Origin: Toxorhynchites rutilus septentrionalis
Taxonomy: Eukaryota; Arthropoda; Insecta; Diptera; Culicidae
Reading direction: 5' to 3'
Length of the DNA stretch: 64,000 nt
Assembly (NCBI RefSeq): GCF_029784135.1
Contig: NC_073745.1
Location: 239,230,191-239,294,190, forward strand
Shown here: positions 61,509-64,000 of the stretch, piece after piece
How the letters are laid out: every line of letters starts with the position of its first letter
Position numbering within the stretch: position 1 is the stretch's first letter
Notes under the pieces: generated by a model
The model's input: the letters and a program-made list of their open reading frames with translations, nothing else
What the model was told of the DNA's origin: nothing
Databases searched by the model: none
Position numbers and translations under genes: made by a program

Positions 61509-62690
61509 AAGGGTGTGTCACATCAAATTGCATCACAGAAAAAACGCTGTAGAAATTCGCCCAGTAGACCGATCCTTTTGAAAATTTTAGGTTGTCAGTT
61601 TTTTTTTTTGAACAGAAATCCATTTTCTCTTGAAGTCCGCCTCCGATTTGACAACTTTTGGGTTCTTCCGGAGGGCCTGCTCCATAATCGCCCAATATTT
61701 CTCTATTGGGCAAAGCTCCGGCGCGTTGGGCGGGTTCATTTCCTTTGGCACGAAGGTGACCCCGTTGGCTTCGTACCACTCCAACACGTCCTTTGAATAG
61801 TGGCACGAAGCGAGATCCGGCCAGAAGATGGTCGGGCCCTCGTGCTGCTTCAATAGTGGTAGTAAGCGCTTCTGTAGGCACTCCTTAAGGTAAACCTGCC
61901 CGTTTACCGTGCCGATCATCACGAAGGGGGCACTCCGCTTTCCGCAAGAGCAGATCGCTTGCCACACCATGTACTTTTTGGCAAACTTGGATAGTTTCTG
62001 CTTGCGAATCTCCTCCGGAACGCTGAATTTGTCCTCTGCGGAGAAGAACAACAGGCCCGGCAGCTGACGAAAGTCCGCTTTGACGTAGGTTTCGTCGTCC
62101 ATTACCAGGCAATGCGGCTTCGTCAGTATTTCGGTGTACAGCTTCCGGGCTCGCGTCTTCCCCACCATGTTTTGCCTTTCGTCGCGGTTAGGAGCCTTCC
62201 GAACCTTGTATGTACGCAGGCCCTCCCGCTGCTTGGTCCGCTGGACGAATGAACTTGACAAATTCAGCTTATTGGAGACATCCCGGACCGAACTTCTCGG
62301 ATCACGTCTAAACTGCTTAACTACGCGCTTGTGATCTTTTTCACTGACGGATCATCCATTTTTGCCGTTCTTCACCTTCCGGTCGATGGTTAGGTTCTCG
62401 AAGTATCGTTTTAGTACTCTGCTGACCGTGGATTGGACGATTCCCAGCATCTTACCGATGTCCCGATGTGACAACTCCGGATTCTCGAAATGAGTGCGCA
62501 GGATTAATTCACGACGCTCTTTTTCGTTCGACGACATTTTTCCAAATTTACGAAAAATTGACAGTGAAGCATGGCCAACGTGATCTATACACTCTTATCT
62601 GATTATAAGCGAAAGCTGAAGATATAATTCCTAAAAATTAAATTTCTACAGCGTTTTTTCCGTGATGCAATTTGATGTGACACACCCTTT
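61509..62690 (-). mobile_element. ITmD37E-type Tc1/mariner element, full length
   Basis: 1182 bp with 49-bp TIRs differing at one base (AAGGGTGTGTCACATCAAAT...) and TA duplications at 61507-61508 and 62691-62692. Single transposase on the - strand. ITmD37E elements were described in mosquitoes, supporting the host inference. Near-identical TIRs indicate recent activity. Confidence 0.95.
61587..62537 (-). pseudogene. DD37E transposase with one nonsense codon
   Basis: ATG at 62535-62537, stop at 61587-61589, 316 codons, continuous except TGA at 62352-62354 (about residue 62). Two HTH parts: SHRDIGKMLGIVQSTVSRVL and, after the stop, VRDVSNKLNLSSSFVQRT. Catalytic motifs: CLVMDDETYVKAD, FWPDLASCHYS and PELCPIEKYW; 37 residues lie between the second Asp and the Glu (DD37E). 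Linker NRDERQN and nuclear-signal-like KTRARK are present. Apart from the stop I see no damage, so a read-through or sister copy could be functional. Confidence 0.93.
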
Positions 62691-62692
62691 AG

Positions 62693-62977
62693 CGAAGGTG
62701 ACTGTAAATCTGCCAACTGCAAATATTAACACAAAGAGATGAAATGTCCATGGGGAATAAAATTGGCTGAACCTTAGTTTTGTCTATCTCAATCTGTGGA
62801 TATGATTCTGGGAGTAGAAGCATTTTTCAGTTTTTTTCGAAACAGGACGGATAATATCATTAGGAAATGAATTGCCGTTTTTAGGGGAGCCTGTTTTTGA
62901 ATGGGTTATTTCTGGTGGAGTTCCCCGTAGAAGGCGTTCGGTGCGAGCCAATTACGTTACTTCTGAATCAGAGGACC
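62693..62977. other. Unassigned, possibly TE-derived
   Basis: 62870-62977 reads on the + strand as an Arg-rich fragment that may belong with the BEL/Pao relic beyond the MITE; not certain. Confidence 0.3.
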
Positions 62978-62981
62978 TCAA

Positions 62982-63214
62982 CACGTTGAGCCCCGACTGA
63001 AACAGGGGACCGACAATGAACTTTTCGTCTGGCCCGTGTCGGTCCCAGCGAAACGATAGTGAGCTTTCTAAATATCATTTTGTAACTTTGTTGTTGCCGT
63101 TCCCAATGTCGACACTATCCAAACGAGAGGTCTGCTGTCAGTCCGGTGAGATCGGCGCAAAAAAGACGGACATTTCAGTGTCAGTCCCCAGGGACTGACG
63201 TGGGGCTTAACGTG
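62982..63214. mobile_element. piggyBac-type MITE (copy 2)
   Basis: Same family as 53917-54196: ends CACGTTGAGCCCC and, in reverse, CACGTTAAGCCCC, flanked by TCAA (62978-62981, one change from TTAA) and TTAA (63215-63218). Subterminal GTGTCGGTCCC and CAGTCCCCAGGGACTGA copies are present. 233 bp, non-coding. Confidence 0.9.
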
Positions 63215-63234
63215 TTAATTATTCAATTTCTTGG

Positions 63235-63420
63235 TCTGAAATCGAATCAGCGGTTGATTGTTCACCGGAGAGAGCATGTGTTCAAGTGGTGTGCTGACGA
63301 AAGTATGCGATGGCATTTGAATCCCCGTAGGGCTCCTCATTTTGGACATGAATATCTTTCTTGTACGGGTCCTCTCACACCGCTTTCCAATGATTCAAAA
63401 GATTTCGATTTCTGGGTGGG
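63235..63420 (+). pseudogene. BEL/Pao LTR-retrotransposon integrase relic
   Basis: About 60 codons: RWHLNPRRAPHFG resembles the IxWxFNPPxAPHFGG motif near the end of BEL/Pao integrases, and GPLTPLSNDSKDFDF resembles the RPLTPLSxDPxDxxxLTP motif that lies further on, so an internal stretch is deleted. LTRs, RT and the catalytic core are absent. The TTAA MITE inserted just upstream. Confidence 0.65.
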
Positions 63421-63797
63421 AGAGGATTTACAGAGGATGTACGAGGGGTGCCAACTCCTTTAGAATTCTGGCGAATCAATTTTGAGATTTGACAACCAGA
63501 ACAGCATCCACAAATCATCGATGATGACAGTATAAGAGCTAGCCTGAGGATGTGTTATTGACACATATAATTTGAAAACAATATTGTCAATTATCAGTGG
63601 TATCGAATTCAAATTCATGTGTTCAACTTATGATCTGTACAGTAGCGTCGAGTGAACTTTTGCACCCGGGGCGGAAGAGTAGATTTGCACCCCCACACCC
63701 CGTCAGAAATCATATTTATCCAATTTCTTCATATAAATTCGGTTCATTCTGCACCCCTGAAATCGTGCAACCGCCCCCACCCGCCCCCAAAATATAT
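63421..63797. other. No feature recognised
   Basis: Mixed sequence with C-rich patches near 63680-63790 (CACCCC, CCGCCCCC). No coding sequence. Confidence 0.4.
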
Positions 63798-64000
63798 ATT
63801 GATGGGGTTCTGAGAAAATATGTCATCCACCATTTTGTAGCGGCCGCTATCTTGGATTTACATTTTTCATCAAAAATTGTATTCTACTAATCAAGCCCTT
63901 TCATTTGATACCCATATTGATGGGGTTTAGAGAAAATATGAATCCGCCATTTCATAGCGGCCGCCATTTTGGATTTTATAGATTGTAAAATACGCTATTT
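63798..64000. repeat. 117-bp tandem repeat, nearly two units, runs off the window
   Basis: Units start ATTGATGGGGTT at 63798 and 63915; both contain GAGAAAATATG, TAGCGGCCGC(T/C)AT and TTGGATTT. Related, more diverged blocks lie at 22990-23450. Satellite-like or part of a TE. Confidence 0.8.

Overview
The window reads as insect nuclear DNA: AT-rich, very low coding density, and dense in transposable elements (TEs). The mix of families points to a mosquito, probably a culicine such as Aedes: an ITmD37E-type Tc1/mariner element, an I-clade LINE, TTAA-flanked MITEs, two tRNA-derived SINEs and Helitron-like arrays. That identification is inference from TE content. No rDNA, mitochondrial or bacterial segment and no CRISPR array was seen.

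Host sequence. Bases 3-1373 (+) are the 3' coding exon of an unrecognised gene, entering from the left edge and ending in TGA. Two further stretches look like exons of a + strand transcription unit, both apparently non-coding: about 14350-14914, ending at a strong splice donor, and 39951-40404, with a good acceptor and donor. Much of the rest would then be long introns filled with TEs.

TE layout. 3.2-4.5 kb: near-intact mariner (DD34D) with one nonsense codon. 7.3-8.7 kb: two MITEs and a LINE tail. 8.7-12.7 kb: a 2.0 kb retroelement-like insertion with a 23-bp target-site duplication (TSD), a relic piggyBac transposase, and a 5'-truncated inverted second copy of the same retroelement with its own 21-bp TSD. 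15.3-22.0 kb: a pogo/Tigger relic split by a 5.5 kb I-clade LINE (12-bp TSD). 22.4-26.0 kb: AT-rich repeats, a third copy of the retroelement family and a nested SINE. 27.7-28.8 kb: a repeat carrying seven TGACGTGACAAC-like motifs. 31.9-38.6 kb: a complex inverted-repeat domain with Helitron-like arrays, a 178-bp (TA)n tract and two near-identical 245-bp inverted arms. 41.7-43.9 kb: a decayed LINE. 44.5-45.4 kb: a decayed DD37E relic. 47.6 kb: a SINE. 51.4-54.3 kb: TTAA MITEs. 55.5-58.9 kb: a deleted mariner, a Tc1 N-terminal relic, an RNase H relic and a DD41D (rosa-like) element. 61.5-62.7 kb: near-intact ITmD37E. 63 kb: a TTAA MITE beside a BEL/Pao integrase relic; the window ends in a 117-bp tandem repeat.

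No multi-gene system is visible. The most notable observations are the ORF-less retroelement family whose mobility is shown by two independent long TSDs, the nested TE chronology, and the two cut-and-paste elements each carrying only one visible break.
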